NCBI GenBank assembly: GCA_022749755.1
Contig: CM040450.1
Location: 5,012,913-5,076,912, forward strand
Source of the DNA: Azadirachta indica
Lineage: Eukaryota > Streptophyta > Magnoliopsida > Sapindales > Meliaceae
Length of the DNA stretch: 64,000 nt
Direction of reading: 5' to 3'
Under the pieces are notes generated by a model. That model saw only the letters and a list, made by a program, of their open reading frames with translations, was not told where the DNA came from and searched no databases. Shown here one piece after another: positions 10,956 through 23,100 of the stretch. Position 1 is the stretch's first letter. Every line of letters begins with the position of its first letter. A program made the translations under genes and the position numbers.

Positions 10956-13840
10956 GGATGGGGGGAACTGTCCACTAAAGTCTAAAGAAAGCACATGAAA
11001 CTCAATTATGTATACAAAGGTCAACTTTCCATAAAAAAAAGCACCTCGCCGCTACCTCCACCACAAACAACCGATCAGTTAGAGAAAATTTTCGACAACA
11101 TGACTCACCACGATTTTCTTACTGTACAAACAAACAATCACGAGAACTTTGAACAAATAGTTTGTTTCAAATAACTGCGTCTCACTGATTCTATGATACA
11201 ATCGCAGCAATTAATTCATTCAATTACGTAAATAGTTTAACGATCAATTTAAAATGGGACGGCGGGATATGATAAGATGACTTTATTAGATTAAGACTAA
11301 TTAAAGTGTTACAATTTTATACAATGCCACATCCTCAAAATTTTGAGCGGACAAAAAAATTAATGATCAAAATTTTAAATCTAATACAAAAATAAGGATT
11401 TTAGTCAATTTGATATAAATAAGTCAAAAATTAGAATCATTATTCTAACCAGATCCAGTAACTCAAAATCAATTATGTATGCATGACGTATACTGATTTC
11501 ATTGACATCAAACATGGTCTGAAATTAATTATTGAATGGGTTTTGTTGCTGACTTCTCTAAGATAAAGTTTCATCTGACCAATCTACAATATGTATATAT
11601 ATAAAACTAATTTGCCATTTTGTCAAAGCTTTTGCCCTTTTTTTTTTTTTTTTTGGGTCCATTCACCAAACAAAATTAAGGTCCAAAAATAACTGTTAAT
11701 CAACATTAGCTAGCTGTAGCATTTTCTCCGGTACCATCTGTACAATTTTAAAGTAAACCATGTTAAATCCTTCTGCACAACTCTGAACCACCTTAAATCT
11801 TTCTGCATCTAAATTACTGCTGCTTCTTCACAAGAGCTCGCGAAAGGCCACGCAGAAGATATTGATTGCTTTGGCATTATTTCCGAAAGTTCACGCACAA
11901 ACAAACTGAGTTGCAGAAACTATATATTTTCTGGCTCTTCAACATAAACACAAGTATTAATTAATTAATACTGCTAATTAATACTATATATATATATGTA
12001 TATATATTTACGGCAACAGCAAATTTGGTTTCAGTTTTCAAATCGGTAGTCAAAATTTGATGTGCGGTCCTCGGCGTGCTTGTGAAATTAATTTCAATCG
12101 AAACTTAAAAAATTTCCCACAACGCAAGGAGCTCGTGATTCAACACATCCATCAATCAGCTATACATTATATAATATATAGTTGTGTGCTTCACGCAAAT
12201 CACTTGCTAACAAGCAGCTTTTCTGATCCTCAGCTCAGGCTACAGACGGACAACAAAAACTTCAAAATATCACATGTTTTTTGTGCTTTGCTTTTGGTAC
12301 TAGTACTTATATATTTCAATAAATAAATAAATAATGGGATGGGAAGAACCAGCAGTAGTGGAAGGCAAGCACAACAATTTCAGTGAAAAATTCTAATAGA
12401 GAATCCACAATAACACTAAACCAATTCAATTTTCTAGCTTTTTTTTTTGCCAAGTCGCAAATTTTCTTCCACCAATCTCGTGTCCCATTCGTTATCTCAT
12501 TTCATTTTGTTGAATTTCGTTCGTTAGTTATTTTCAATGCGAAAATTATTTTTATTTCATTTTTGTACACCTAATTCGCAAAGATTTTAAAAGAAAATGT
12601 GACAATGACTACCACTAGACTATTGCACATTTAAAATTATTATAAAATTATTTAAAAACTATCTATTTTATCTAGCAATTATCACGTACATAGCTATTTT
12701 ATCTATCAATTATAAAATTAGAAATTACAGTAAAAAAAACAAATACCTCCCAACAATAGTATTTACAGTAGTATATATACAACTTTATTAATAATTAGCT
12801 GAAACAACAAAAAACTACAGCAGAAACAGTTGCAACGGAGTAGTATTAAGAGAATAAAATAGCAAAAAAAAGAAAAAACACAGCTAATAACAGGAAGCAA
12901 AACTAGTAACAAGCAATCAAGCAACAAAGAGTCTGGGAAATTACATTCCCCAATTTAACATATTTCGTACTTTTTTCCTATAAAAAATATAGACAAATAA
13001 TTTTTTTAAAAAGAATTAAGATGAAAGCCAATATAAATAAAAATTTTTAATGAAAATTAAATACTTTTTATTTAATTATTAATATAAATTATATATAAAT
13101 AAGTGCAATATCAATAATAAACTTACAATTCTTTTTGCACATAATTTGACATTCTCATTATCATATTCTCTTTTCTTATTTTAACGAGTAAGCATTCAAA
13201 TAACGGAATGGTCAATTTGTTCATCTGTTTCAAGTTCACACATTAGTAGGCATTCAAATCCAAATTTATAAAATACTTTACATTAAATAAATTGATCAAT
13301 AATTTAAACACTAACCAATTCATCTTTTTTATTTGCATATCCAAGACGTGAAAGTCCATATCTATACTTGTTTTATGTCTGCCTCTCTTGTTAAACTTTT
13401 ATATGGCTCTATATCATTATAACAATATAGTGAAAATTTTAAGTTTAAATTAAATTAAATGTAAAAAAATTTAAATAAGCTTACAAGAAAATCTTCTACC
13501 AATATGCTCTTTACAAACGATTGTCAATGTGATTGTTCAATAAATTTTTAGTGTGTCGGTGGTCTTTTTAAACTAGCAGGGTCATTTCTGTATGGCAATA
13601 TATATTTCGATATAAGATGATTCTTAAAAGCTTTCCATCTTTCTGCTACTCTGGATAAAGCCTTTTTCTTATAAATTTTATCAATATCATATGCCATCTA
13701 CAAATAATAAAACGAAATAAAAATTTAAAATAAATTAATTTTTATAAAAAAATAATAACAAAAAAATGATAATTAAGAATTGAAATATATCAAAGCTCAA
13801 TGCAACTCTATATATTTTCTTTAAGTTCCTTTGGCACCTT
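9450..13840. other. Gene-poor AT-rich region
   Basis: Starts with the antiporter promoter on the minus strand. Beyond it no gene could be supported. It holds a (TA)n run at 10927-10955, several poly-A/T runs and short open frames (for example 12057-12326) with no family resemblance and no credible splice partners. Confidence 0.5.
10927..10955. repeat. (TA)n microsatellite
   Basis: Uninterrupted TA run in intergenic DNA, ending at TATGGATG. Confidence 0.9.
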
Positions 13841-13873
13841 GAACCATGTGCAATATGTGATTACAACGATTGT

Positions 13874-14306
13874 ATGTTATGGCTTGAAACTTATGATACA
13901 ACTGAAGAAGCCACGAGAGTTTACGACGATGCAACTATTAAGCTTAGAGGTCCTAACACTTTAACAAACTTCTCAATACTACCCATTAAAGAAATCAAGG
14001 ACAAAATAGCAAGACCAAGGAATTCAAAAAAATCAATAATACGGGGTGACGAGTTTAACAATTTTTCAACTTCAACTTTTGTTCTCAATTTTCGAATTCA
14101 TTCTAGTAAAGAAATGAAAAAGAAAAGACATTAATGAAACTTACTGATAAACCAACAACAATAGTTCAAGAGTTTCAAGAAAAGACAACAAATCATTCGA
14201 TGTTTTGGACGATTGTTTATTTCTGGACATTCCATTTCTTGAAGAGTATTTTGGCAACATTCCGACTCTATACTTGTCATTTTTGGATAGAACACTGATT
14301 TTCTAA
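13874..14306 (+). pseudogene. Eroded AP2/ERF transcription-factor gene, possibly CRF-like
   Basis: The first part reads as the C-terminal half of an AP2/ERF DNA-binding domain: LWLETYDTTEEATRVYDDAT followed by IKLRGPNTLTNF, where intact genes have WLGTYDTAEEAA..YD.AA..LRGP.A.TNF. Further on comes STSTFVLNF, which resembles a decayed SPTSVLRF motif of cytokinin-response-factor ERFs. The frame breaks at TAA 14132-14134. A different frame then reads DVLDDCLFLDIPFLEEYFG from 14199 and ends at TAA 14304-14306, like the acidic C-terminal block of such factors. The DNA-contacting first half of the AP2 domain (RGVRQR..WAAEIRD) is missing upstream. The copy is thus 5'-truncated and frameshifted, and not expected to be functional. 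The AP2/ERF assignment is solid; the CRF subgroup is tentative. Confidence 0.75.
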
Positions 14307-16323
14307 GATAAAATTTAATGGAGTACAGAGAGTTGTTAACTAATAATACTATTAGAGTTATATTTGAATTACAAATTTGGTTCATGTTTAATTAATTTTC
14401 CATGGTCATGAACTATCAGCCTATGCTTTGCTACATTTCGTACTTCTCTAGTTCTTAAACTTAGTCCAAGCTAATTTTTCACAAATTCAGTTCATTATAT
14501 TGATTTGCATTCATGTTAACTAAATTTTATCCTAATAATGCTAGCTCACAAGCTGTTATTAGTTTTATGTCAGGTTTAAATTTGAAGCTTATATCATAAG
14601 TGAGGAGCTAGACAAACCATTGCTTGATCGAAAATAATTTCAATTGTTAGGGAATTGATTTGGTAAGTTTTGCAAACAAATTCATTAAAGTTGCCTTAGT
14701 TTTTTGTTTCATATTTTATTATGTACTTAATTAGTATTTAAAATATTTTTCAAACATTATACTTTTGTAGGAACCGCCACCAAACCAATTATTCAGGTAA
14801 TTCAGAACATTCTAGCAAGAACTTTTATAGAATATGTTGAAGTGCAATTAAAAAATTTTTGTCCAAAGAAGCTTAGAGAGAGGTTGGTAAAAACACACAA
14901 TTCAGAATTTTTTCAAATATATTATTATATTCTAAGATAGATATAATAAAATAATTGATTATAACATAAGCACAAAAGGAAGGGTTTCTTTTGTCAGAAA
15001 AAGTTGAAGAATTTATTGAAATTTTGAAGATTTTAAGTCAAAAAGTCAATCAAAATTTATTATAATGTAGCTAAGTTTTGAAAAATCAATTTTGTCATTT
15101 AATTTTAAATTGTGAAGATTTCAAATCAAAGATGTCATTGAAGATTTATTTGTATATTTTCGAGAATTTGATTTTTTTTGCTATACTTTAAAAAATCAAT
15201 TTTGTCATTTAATCTTGACCATCCATGTTAGCATCATGGATTCTTCTTGTTAATTTTGTTAATGAGCTAAGGACGGTTTAGATGCAACTAAAAGGTTTAT
15301 TAAAATTGGGAGAATAATCTTAATAATTGGTCTTTCAAAAGATCTCAACAAAAAGGATAAAAGTAAGAAAGAGAAATAAATTAGAAGGGTACAACTTGAA
15401 GATGGCTTCAATCAAGAAGAAGAAATCATACCTTTCATTTCTTTTACTATAACGAGTAAAGCTATGAAAAGTGTTTAATATGTTAGTCTCTTTTCTCTTA
15501 TGGGAACCGGAGCATCATGATCCAATTATTTGCTATATCTACTAAATATATCAAAAGAAAAAATGTAGCTGCTATGTTGTTTTGCTACTGCTTTTGCCTC
15601 ACGTCACAACAAAGAATTACACTAACAAAAAATTTGCCACCCTAGTTTGTCGCTTTTGGCTTGCTGATTTATCTCTATTTGGCTACTAGTTGCAGTCTCT
15701 TTTTCTATTTTGTCTATATAGCAACACTAGTTGTATGTTTTCTACAAGATGGTTTGTGTTATTTTTGGATCATAGTTGTTTTGCTGTGGTTTCTGGTTGT
15801 TGTTTTTTTTTTTTTTTTTTTTTAAAGGCTTTCTAGTTGAAAGCTTTTGTTATTCTGTTGATACTGCTAGTTTCTGTTTATTGGCTTACTAGGTTATGCA
15901 AATTTGGTTTGTCTTTTTTCCTTATGATTCACTTGATAAGTCAAGTCTTATAAGCAGCAATTTTTGTGCAATTTTTCCAATTTTTGGTTTCTTATTTATA
16001 CATATTTTTATGTATTAAAACTGTTAAGCCTATTAGCTTTCTTCATTTTCTTTTTTTTTTAATCTTTTCAATATATATTATTACTCTAGACTTTTGCCTA
16101 TCTACTTAAAAAAAAGGACAATCTCACAAAAATTCTAAATTAATTAGCTGCAATGTTAAATTAATACATGCAATGAATTAAAGTAATTTATTCTATCATA
16201 TTTATAGATTTAAAATATCAATATTAATGAATGATTTTTTTATTCATAATGTTTCAATGTACATGTAGAAATTAGTGATTTAACATTATATTGTAATTAT
16301 ATAAATTTTACATATAAATCTAA
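14307..16323. other. Gene-poor AT-rich region
   Basis: No gene supported. Contains a long poly-T run near 15804-15823 and a short repeated phrase, 'aaaaatcaattttgtcattta', near 15085 and 15190. No structural RNA or complete transposon was recognised. Confidence 0.45.
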
Positions 16324-16473
16324 TATATATGGATTCATTATTCAAAGTCTACCATTATAACATTGGGCAAATTAGCATCAGATTAAAAATGAAAGTAAGG
16401 TCATTGTTTAAGGACCGGTCCAATATCATGAATGATATCCCTTAGTTACCTATTCATAGCTTTATGTATATAC
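16324..16473 (+). repeat. Direct repeat, left copy (~150 bp)
   Basis: This segment recurs in the same orientation at 19336-19484. Shared phrases include 'taccattataacattg', 'caatatcatgaa' and 'ttcat.gctttatgtata'. The left copy abuts the left end of the foldback element at 16474. Identity by eye is about three quarters. It could be a duplicated host segment or the relic of an older element's direct repeats. Confidence 0.65.
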
Positions 16474-17332
16474 GGCAAATGATATATGGACTTTCATATT
16501 ATTGCCTAAATGACATTTACAATCTTAATTTAAAAATAATTGTCAAATATACTCTTTTTGTTAAATTTTCTATTAAAATTAATTGTTGACTCTATAATAA
16601 CTGTTTAATGACAAAAATATTCTTATAACTTTTATTCGACCAATATAATGATATAAAATATTTTTTTTCAATTTTTAGTTAATTTAGTTAGTTAAATAAA
16701 TTAGTTATATGAAAATAATTCAATTTCAATTAAAAAATAAAAGTTTAATTTACTTTAATATTTTGTTTTTGGTTTTAAAGTATTTATCTTTTTTATTTTT
16801 TTCTCTAATCAATAATTGAAGTTAACTAAGTGACAAGAAAAATAGTCAAATAATATAAAAATAATTAAAAACAATGATATTTTTATGTCTAAAATTTTCA
16901 ACACATATTTTATTTTTTCAACAAATACCATTATTTTTAATTATTGTTATTTTATTTGACTTTTTTTTTAACACATAGTGAATTTATGATTATTATTTCC
17001 TAATATATTACTGCTATTTTAACTATAGATTAGGGTAAAAATCTAAAGAAATTTGAATAAAAATGTAGAAACTTTAAATTCAAAAATCAAAAAAGAGAAG
17101 TGAAAATTTTAAAATAAAAAGTAAAAAGAAGGAAAATAAATTAAACTTTTATTTTTTAATTGAAATTAAATTATCTTCATGTAATTAATTCATTCATATG
17201 AAAATTAATTAAAAATTATTAAAAAACGAGTATCTATGTCATTATATTAGTCAAATAAAAGTTAAAGGGGTATTTTTGTCATTGAACCAGTCAACAGTTA
17301 ATTTTAATGAAAAATTAATGAAAGAAGTGTGT

Positions 17333-19196
17333 TTGATAATTAGGGGTTTTAACACATACCTCCCCTAAGATTTAGTCTTTTCATACCTAAAGAGAAACTT
17401 TAGAGACATGCACACTTACCTCCGTTGAAGACATCCATTATCGTTAGTGAACCGTTAGTTTGAAGGGTATTATGGTAAAGAAGCAATTACTTTCATTTTT
17501 AGTATTTGATTTAACCTTGCAAGTGAAAAACCATTAGTAGATGAGCTACCTTAGCTTTGAAGACATCCATATACTCAAAACTCTCGAACTAAAATACGCA
17601 TGCAATGTCTGATCTTCAAATTAATTTCTATCAAATTAGTTATCTCTCTTGCAAGATATATGTAAAGGTCAAGTTACAGAGGAAACTTGGAGTTATTTTT
17701 TTGTGCCATTACTTTCCTATGTAAGTATATATTCAATAAGAGAAAATCAATACTTGAATGGTTTGAGTTAAATGGTGTTATTTTGGGTATCCAAAGAGTT
17801 ATAATCAAATTTGAGCTAAATGGTGTCATTTTGGATCCTTAAAGAGCTATAATCAAGTTTGGGAACTTATTCAATCAAAAGATTCTATTAATTCAACCAA
17901 GTAAACAAACTACCCAATTGTTTCATGTGTATACTAATTTTCTTGCTTGTATACGTTATTGGTGTTCATAAATATGTGGATGTTCATAAAAAAGCCAAAT
18001 AATAGCCGATTTATTTTGTATCCGTGATGAAAAATTAGTGAGTTCAGTTGGTTTGTGCATGTATCAAAAATTGATTAAGAAGAAAAGTTGGAGAGAAATC
18101 TATTTTACTTTTTTTTCTTTTCAAACATTTTGAAAAATTCTACTAGTATTAATGGAATGCTAAGTGTAATCTTTTACATATGAGAAATTTTGAATTGTGT
18201 AAAATTTTACTTTTTCTTTCTTCAATTTTTAAGTGATTTGTTTTATTTGAACTAGTATTGTTATCTATCACAAACAAAAGATTGAACATTGTATATGGTT
18301 GTTCTATTTTCTTGTTTACTTTCTGTTAACATCTCTTGCAGAAATTAGTTTTTAATTATTTATCTTCTTGTTATGCCTGCAAATATTCATAAAGTGTGCT
18401 GAACTTAGATGCAAAGCTCTTGCATAACAAACATGTTCGGAGGTTATGTTTTGATGTTTAAGAATATTTGTGTTATGTAGTTTTCATTTGTGTTCTCTGT
18501 ACAAGATTCATATACGAAATACTTGTCTAGAATATAATTGCCAGTGATGTTTATCAATGAATTGGCTATTAATATAGTTTATCATCCATATAATGTCCCA
18601 ATATCAATTACATTTGGCTCACATTATAAAAGTGACTGGAAGCTATTGTGCTTAATATTAGAATTTAATAAATTAATCAATGTTAAGATTCTACATGTAT
18701 GAATTTTAAAATTTTCTTTTATTCTTCAGATGTTAGGAAACTACTTCAATGTTACTGAAATATTGTTTATAGTTGGCGGATTAATTTATTGTTGTATAAT
18801 ACTTACTCTTCTGGATATTTTTCCTATTCTTTCTTCCAAATTCAGAGTAAAAATTACGAGACATTACTTGACTGGATAATATGTTGTTTCAGGTTTATGC
18901 ATTACTTTGATATTGTTAAGGTTTACTTCTCATTATTCTTAAATTACTCTATTATTTATTAAATATCAATATACAGTAATCTCTGTAAATCTCAACCAAA
19001 GCTAATTTTTTATTTGTTGTTTTTTATTATTTATTTTTCAAAAATGGCAACTGAAGGGCATAGATATCTTTTATGCAATTTTGGATGGAAATAGATGTCT
19101 TTAAGGGAGATAAGTGCGCATTTCTTCAAAATTTCTCTTTACGTGTTAAAAGGTTAAACCTCAAGGGAGGTATGTGTTAAAACCCCTTGATAATTA
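17333..19196. mobile_element. Non-autonomous TIR transposon with 10-bp target-site duplication
   Basis: The element spans 17343-19186 (1844 bp). Its left end, GGGGTTTTAACACATACCTC, is matched by the reverse complement of the right end, which starts with the same bases, and the inverted repeats stay alignable for roughly 100 bp at about 75-80%. The perfect duplication TTGATAATTA flanks it at 17333-17342 and 19187-19196. A 9-11 bp duplication with extended TIRs fits the Mutator (MULE) superfamily. No open frame of transposase length is present, so it would need a transposase in trans. It lies inside the right arm of the foldback element and is therefore the younger insertion. Confidence 0.85.
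17765..17860. repeat. 48-bp tandem duplication inside the TIR transposon
   Basis: Copy 1 (17765-17812) and copy 2 (17813-17860) are adjacent and equal in length. Both run from 'gag(t/c)taaatggtgt' to 'ataatcaa(a/g)ttt' with only a few substitutions. Confidence 0.85.
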
Positions 19197-19335
19197 TTTA
19201 TAGAATGGGGTATAGATGCCATTCAAGCAATAAATTGGGATTCATATGTCATTTGTCCTATATATATAAATATAATTTGGAGACTTTATGATTATAAAAT
19301 ATACTCAAATTTTTTTTATGTGAAATTAAAATTTG

Positions 19336-19484
19336 ATATATATATGCATTCATTGTTCAAGGTTTACCATTATAACATTGAGCAAATTAACAGCAGATTT
19401 AAAATAAAAACATAGTCACTGTTTAAGGATCAGCCCAATATCATGAACAATATCCCATCCTATTCATTGCTTTATGTATATATG
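19336..19484 (+). repeat. Direct repeat, right copy (~150 bp)
   Basis: Second copy of the segment at 16324-16473, same orientation, about 3.0 kb downstream and outside the right end of the foldback element. The right copy continues smoothly past the point where the left copy meets the foldback element. Confidence 0.65.
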
Positions 19485-19739
19485 TATGTATATTCCAGCT
19501 ATATTTTATTTGATTGATTCCTAATTCAAACGCTAACATCTTTACATTTATTAAAATTAAATAAGTAAATTTTTTAATTTTTATAAATTTACTAATCAAA
19601 AAGTTTTTGAGTGAATTAATATTAAAAAAAAAACTCAATCTCATATAATATAGTAAACGAAGATGAAATTGAAAATTTTTTTTTAGATTTTTAAGTAAAA
19701 TTAATTTAATTAAAATTATTCTCTAAAAAAGAAGAATGT

Positions 19740-20180
19740 TTAAAAGGGATCTTTTATTAGTTAAATCAAAGTCCATTTTATTATAAATCTTCTAAATATG
19801 TATTTTAAAAGATGATTTAAAAATTATTTTCTATTTTAAAAATAAAGAACAATTTTACTAAAACTGTCCTCTAAATATGTAAAAAAGGAAGACAGTTTAA
19901 AAATTATTTTTCTATTTTTTTAAAATCAAAGTCAATTTATTAAAATTATTTTCTAAACATATATTTTAGAAGACAATTTACAACAATTACTTTTATTTCT
20001 TAGAAAAAAAGTTGATTTTATTAAAATTATTTTTTAAACACATATTTTAAAAGACAGTTTATAAAAATTATTTTTATTTTTAAAATTAAAGTCGGTTTTA
20101 TTAAAATTGTTCTTTAAATATATATTTTAGAAGATAGTTTACAAAAATCGTTGTTAATTTTTTAAAATTAAAAATAGTTT
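19740..20180 (+). repeat. ~80-bp tandem repeat, about five copies
   Basis: A unit with 'aaagt(c/t)..ttttattaaaatt' then 'taaa.atatattttagaagac.gttta' recurs with phase points near 19770, 19848, 19930, 20009 and 20090, a period of about 80 bp. The copies diverge by substitutions and small indels. No coding potential is evident. It looks like a degenerate minisatellite. Confidence 0.75.
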
Positions 20181-20199
20181 TTAAATAAACCGTTTTAAC

Positions 20200-23100
20200 A
20201 AATAAAAACCGTACTGTACTCTTTTAATTATTTTGGAGTAGTGGACCCGTTCATTTTTACCTGTAAAATAAATAAAAATTTGTGATGCAATCATCCAAAT
20301 CTTATAATAATTTAAATCAACAATTATTTGTGTATAGAATACATGGTTCAATTAATAATAAAACATTGTCAATTTTAATAATATATAGATCATACAATTT
20401 TTTATAAAGTGAGTGGCTCAAACTCTTCATAAAAAAATTTTAGTCGTTTTAAACTTTAATAAAATATAAATAACTTGTATATAATTAATGTATATTTTAT
20501 TTAGATAAGATAAATTAGTACTACTTTCAAATGTCAATAGCGTGTAAGCCGAATATGAAGAATAAACATATTAAAATACGTAAAGATAACTAGAATTGAA
20601 AGCTTATCATTAATTAAAATATATATATATATATATATATATAGTAATAATTGCTAATCCAGTTCCTTTACTTGTCAACATTTTCTTATATTCAATTGAA
20701 TGGCCAAGAGTTATCAATAAGAATTAAAGAAAATAAGTTTAAATTACCACCATTTATATGTCTCGATAGTGTTAAATTAAATTATTCCCAATTTTAAATG
20801 ATTAATTGTCGCCATGATGTAGATGCTTGTTTTCAGTTATGCATTGTGATCAGGAGTAGTCATCAACAATATATAATATGTCCATGTTTCAATAAGGAAA
20901 AAAAAAAACAGTTAATTTGATCTAAAAAAAAAAGTCAAAAGATTGATTTTTTCTTTTGGCCAACTTTAAAAAGTATAAACATAACCTTTTGTAATATATA
21001 TCTATATATATTTTTATACATGAATGTGACGACAAATTTATATACAATATGAATGAGTATTTACTTTAAAAATAATTGTACGGTTGAAGGTATATTAATA
21101 ATGAAGATAAAAAATATATATTGTCAATACAGTCGACATCAAACCAAATTTTGTATTCATTAATAATTTTAATATCCTTCTAGATATGCATGTTCTTTTA
21201 TGTGTATGAGATAAAAAAAGAAAAATAAAATATATATTAAAATATGTTTAGCATAATTTTTCAAATAAAATTTTGTAAAATATACTTTTTATCATAAAGT
21301 TTTTATAAATAAAATTTTTAACAAAAATTTATTAATTGTTTGATTTGAAAAAATTTAAATAATTATTTAGATAAATTTTTAATATTTTATTTTAAAGAAA
21401 TAATACAAAATTTTTAAAATAAAATAAAAATATTTTAAATAATTTTAACTATTGTGAAAAGATCAAATTTTAAGCTTTTTTTAATAAAACAAAAATAACT
21501 CTTTTAATTCTCTAAAATTCTTATATAATACTAACTAAACGATATTTAAAAATGTAAAACAAATTTTTATGATTAAAAAAACTTTTTTGGATCATATAAA
21601 AAAAAAAACAGGCACTTTATAATTTTATTTCATCTTCTTGATAGATGAGTTATTATTATCTTGTGTTCCTTGTATTATTTTTCATGAAAATTTTTATTGA
21701 TTAAATAACAATGACACGAAAATTAAGATTTTCTTTTGTTTTTAAAGATCATATTATTACAATAACTTTTTTTAATACTTTCTCGATATATGGTGCTATT
21801 TAACTCTGTTAGTTTAAAAAAAATTGTATTACAATTTTATAAACGTACAATTATTTAATTTTTAATATATTATAGTTTTATGGTTTTTTTTTTTAATATG
21901 TGTATGCGCACCAATCAAAAAAGTCAACCAATGTCCAAGTAATAAAGGCTCTCTTAAAAAATAATAAAAAAAAAATCACATAACCTATGAGATTTGCCAA
22001 ACCATATAATAATCAACAACGACTAAAAGGAAGAGATCGAAGGAAGGATATCTATTGATGCATATGATTTGTTAAATTTGTCACCTGAGAATAAAATTTA
22101 ATGTAGAATTAGGAAAACAGAGTGCTTAATTGGATTTACCAAGATTATTAGATTATGACGTATGAGAGATACTTCGTCTTCGTAGAACAATAAAGTAAAT
22201 TATTGGTTTGATTGATTCGTTGATGGAAACTAAGAACATCAATTCAATTCATAATAACCATAAGAAACGTAACTAAATAATAATGTGATTAAATTATTTA
22301 AGGTTTTGATTTAGTCTAAAAGAATCTTCTACACTTTATTTAATGCATTGGATTCATCATCATCATCATAATCAACCATCAAAATTATTTGGGACAACGT
22401 GGCTAGAGAACGCTATAACAAGGAACAAAAAGAAAAAAATAAAATTAAGTGTTTAGAATAATAATAAATGAGATTGATTCAAATTCAATTATTAGTCCGA
22501 TTGCAAAGTTTATTATTATTTTACTAAGTGTTTTACCAAGGAAGATTAGTATTTGTACCAAAATTTGGATTGGACCCCCGTGTCTTGTTTTGAGCTGCAT
22601 TGTTATTGTTATTATTATTGGCATTCAACAATTTTTTTTTTTTTTTGGGGGGCATTAATTATGTTAGTTGATCCAAATTGAGCCAGATTTTAGTGAACAA
22701 TGCTGTACTAGATTCAAGACAGAATAAATCCTAATAAATTTAGGATATAATATTGAAAAAAATTTTGTTGGATTGACTCAAGAATTCCTTAATCTCAACC
22801 TCTGCTTTATCATATCAATACACCCACCGTTTTTATTAATATTTGATATAAAGTGTTTTTGTTCTGAAATAGCTTGATTTTAAAGCTCACCCACATTTAT
22901 CCAAACATACTTACATTAGTTTTCTTTTTTTCAATCAAACCTTACATTCTTTTTTCGTTTTTTTAAAACCAAACCTTATATATACATATATATACATATA
23001 TGCACGTTCCTTACCACTGCTTATCTGATGGTGTAAATCATGAAATCATTAATCCAATTTAGGGGTTTTAAAAAGAAACCATGGGCGGGCACATAGTAAC

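Larger units (their letters stand above)
16474..19258. mobile_element. Long foldback (inverted-repeat) element, interrupted by a second transposon
   Basis: The left arm begins GGCAAATGATATATGG at 16474. The right end, read on the minus strand from 19258, begins GGACAAATGACATATG. The two arms stay alignable inward for more than 400 bp, including the shared 'caatttcaattaaaaaataa' block at about 16720 and its complement near 17150, up to a centre near 16900. The right arm is split: its outer 60 bp lie at 19197-19258 and the rest at 16905-17342, separated by the inner element at 17343-19186. Without the insertion the element would be about 0.93 kb and almost wholly self-complementary. No coding frame exists. 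Flanks are TA-rich, so its own target duplication cannot be assigned. Confidence 0.75.

Noticed and set aside
12057..12326. 89-codon + strand frame in the gene-poor block
   Set aside because: No family resemblance, no flanking splice signals, and composition like surrounding DNA.
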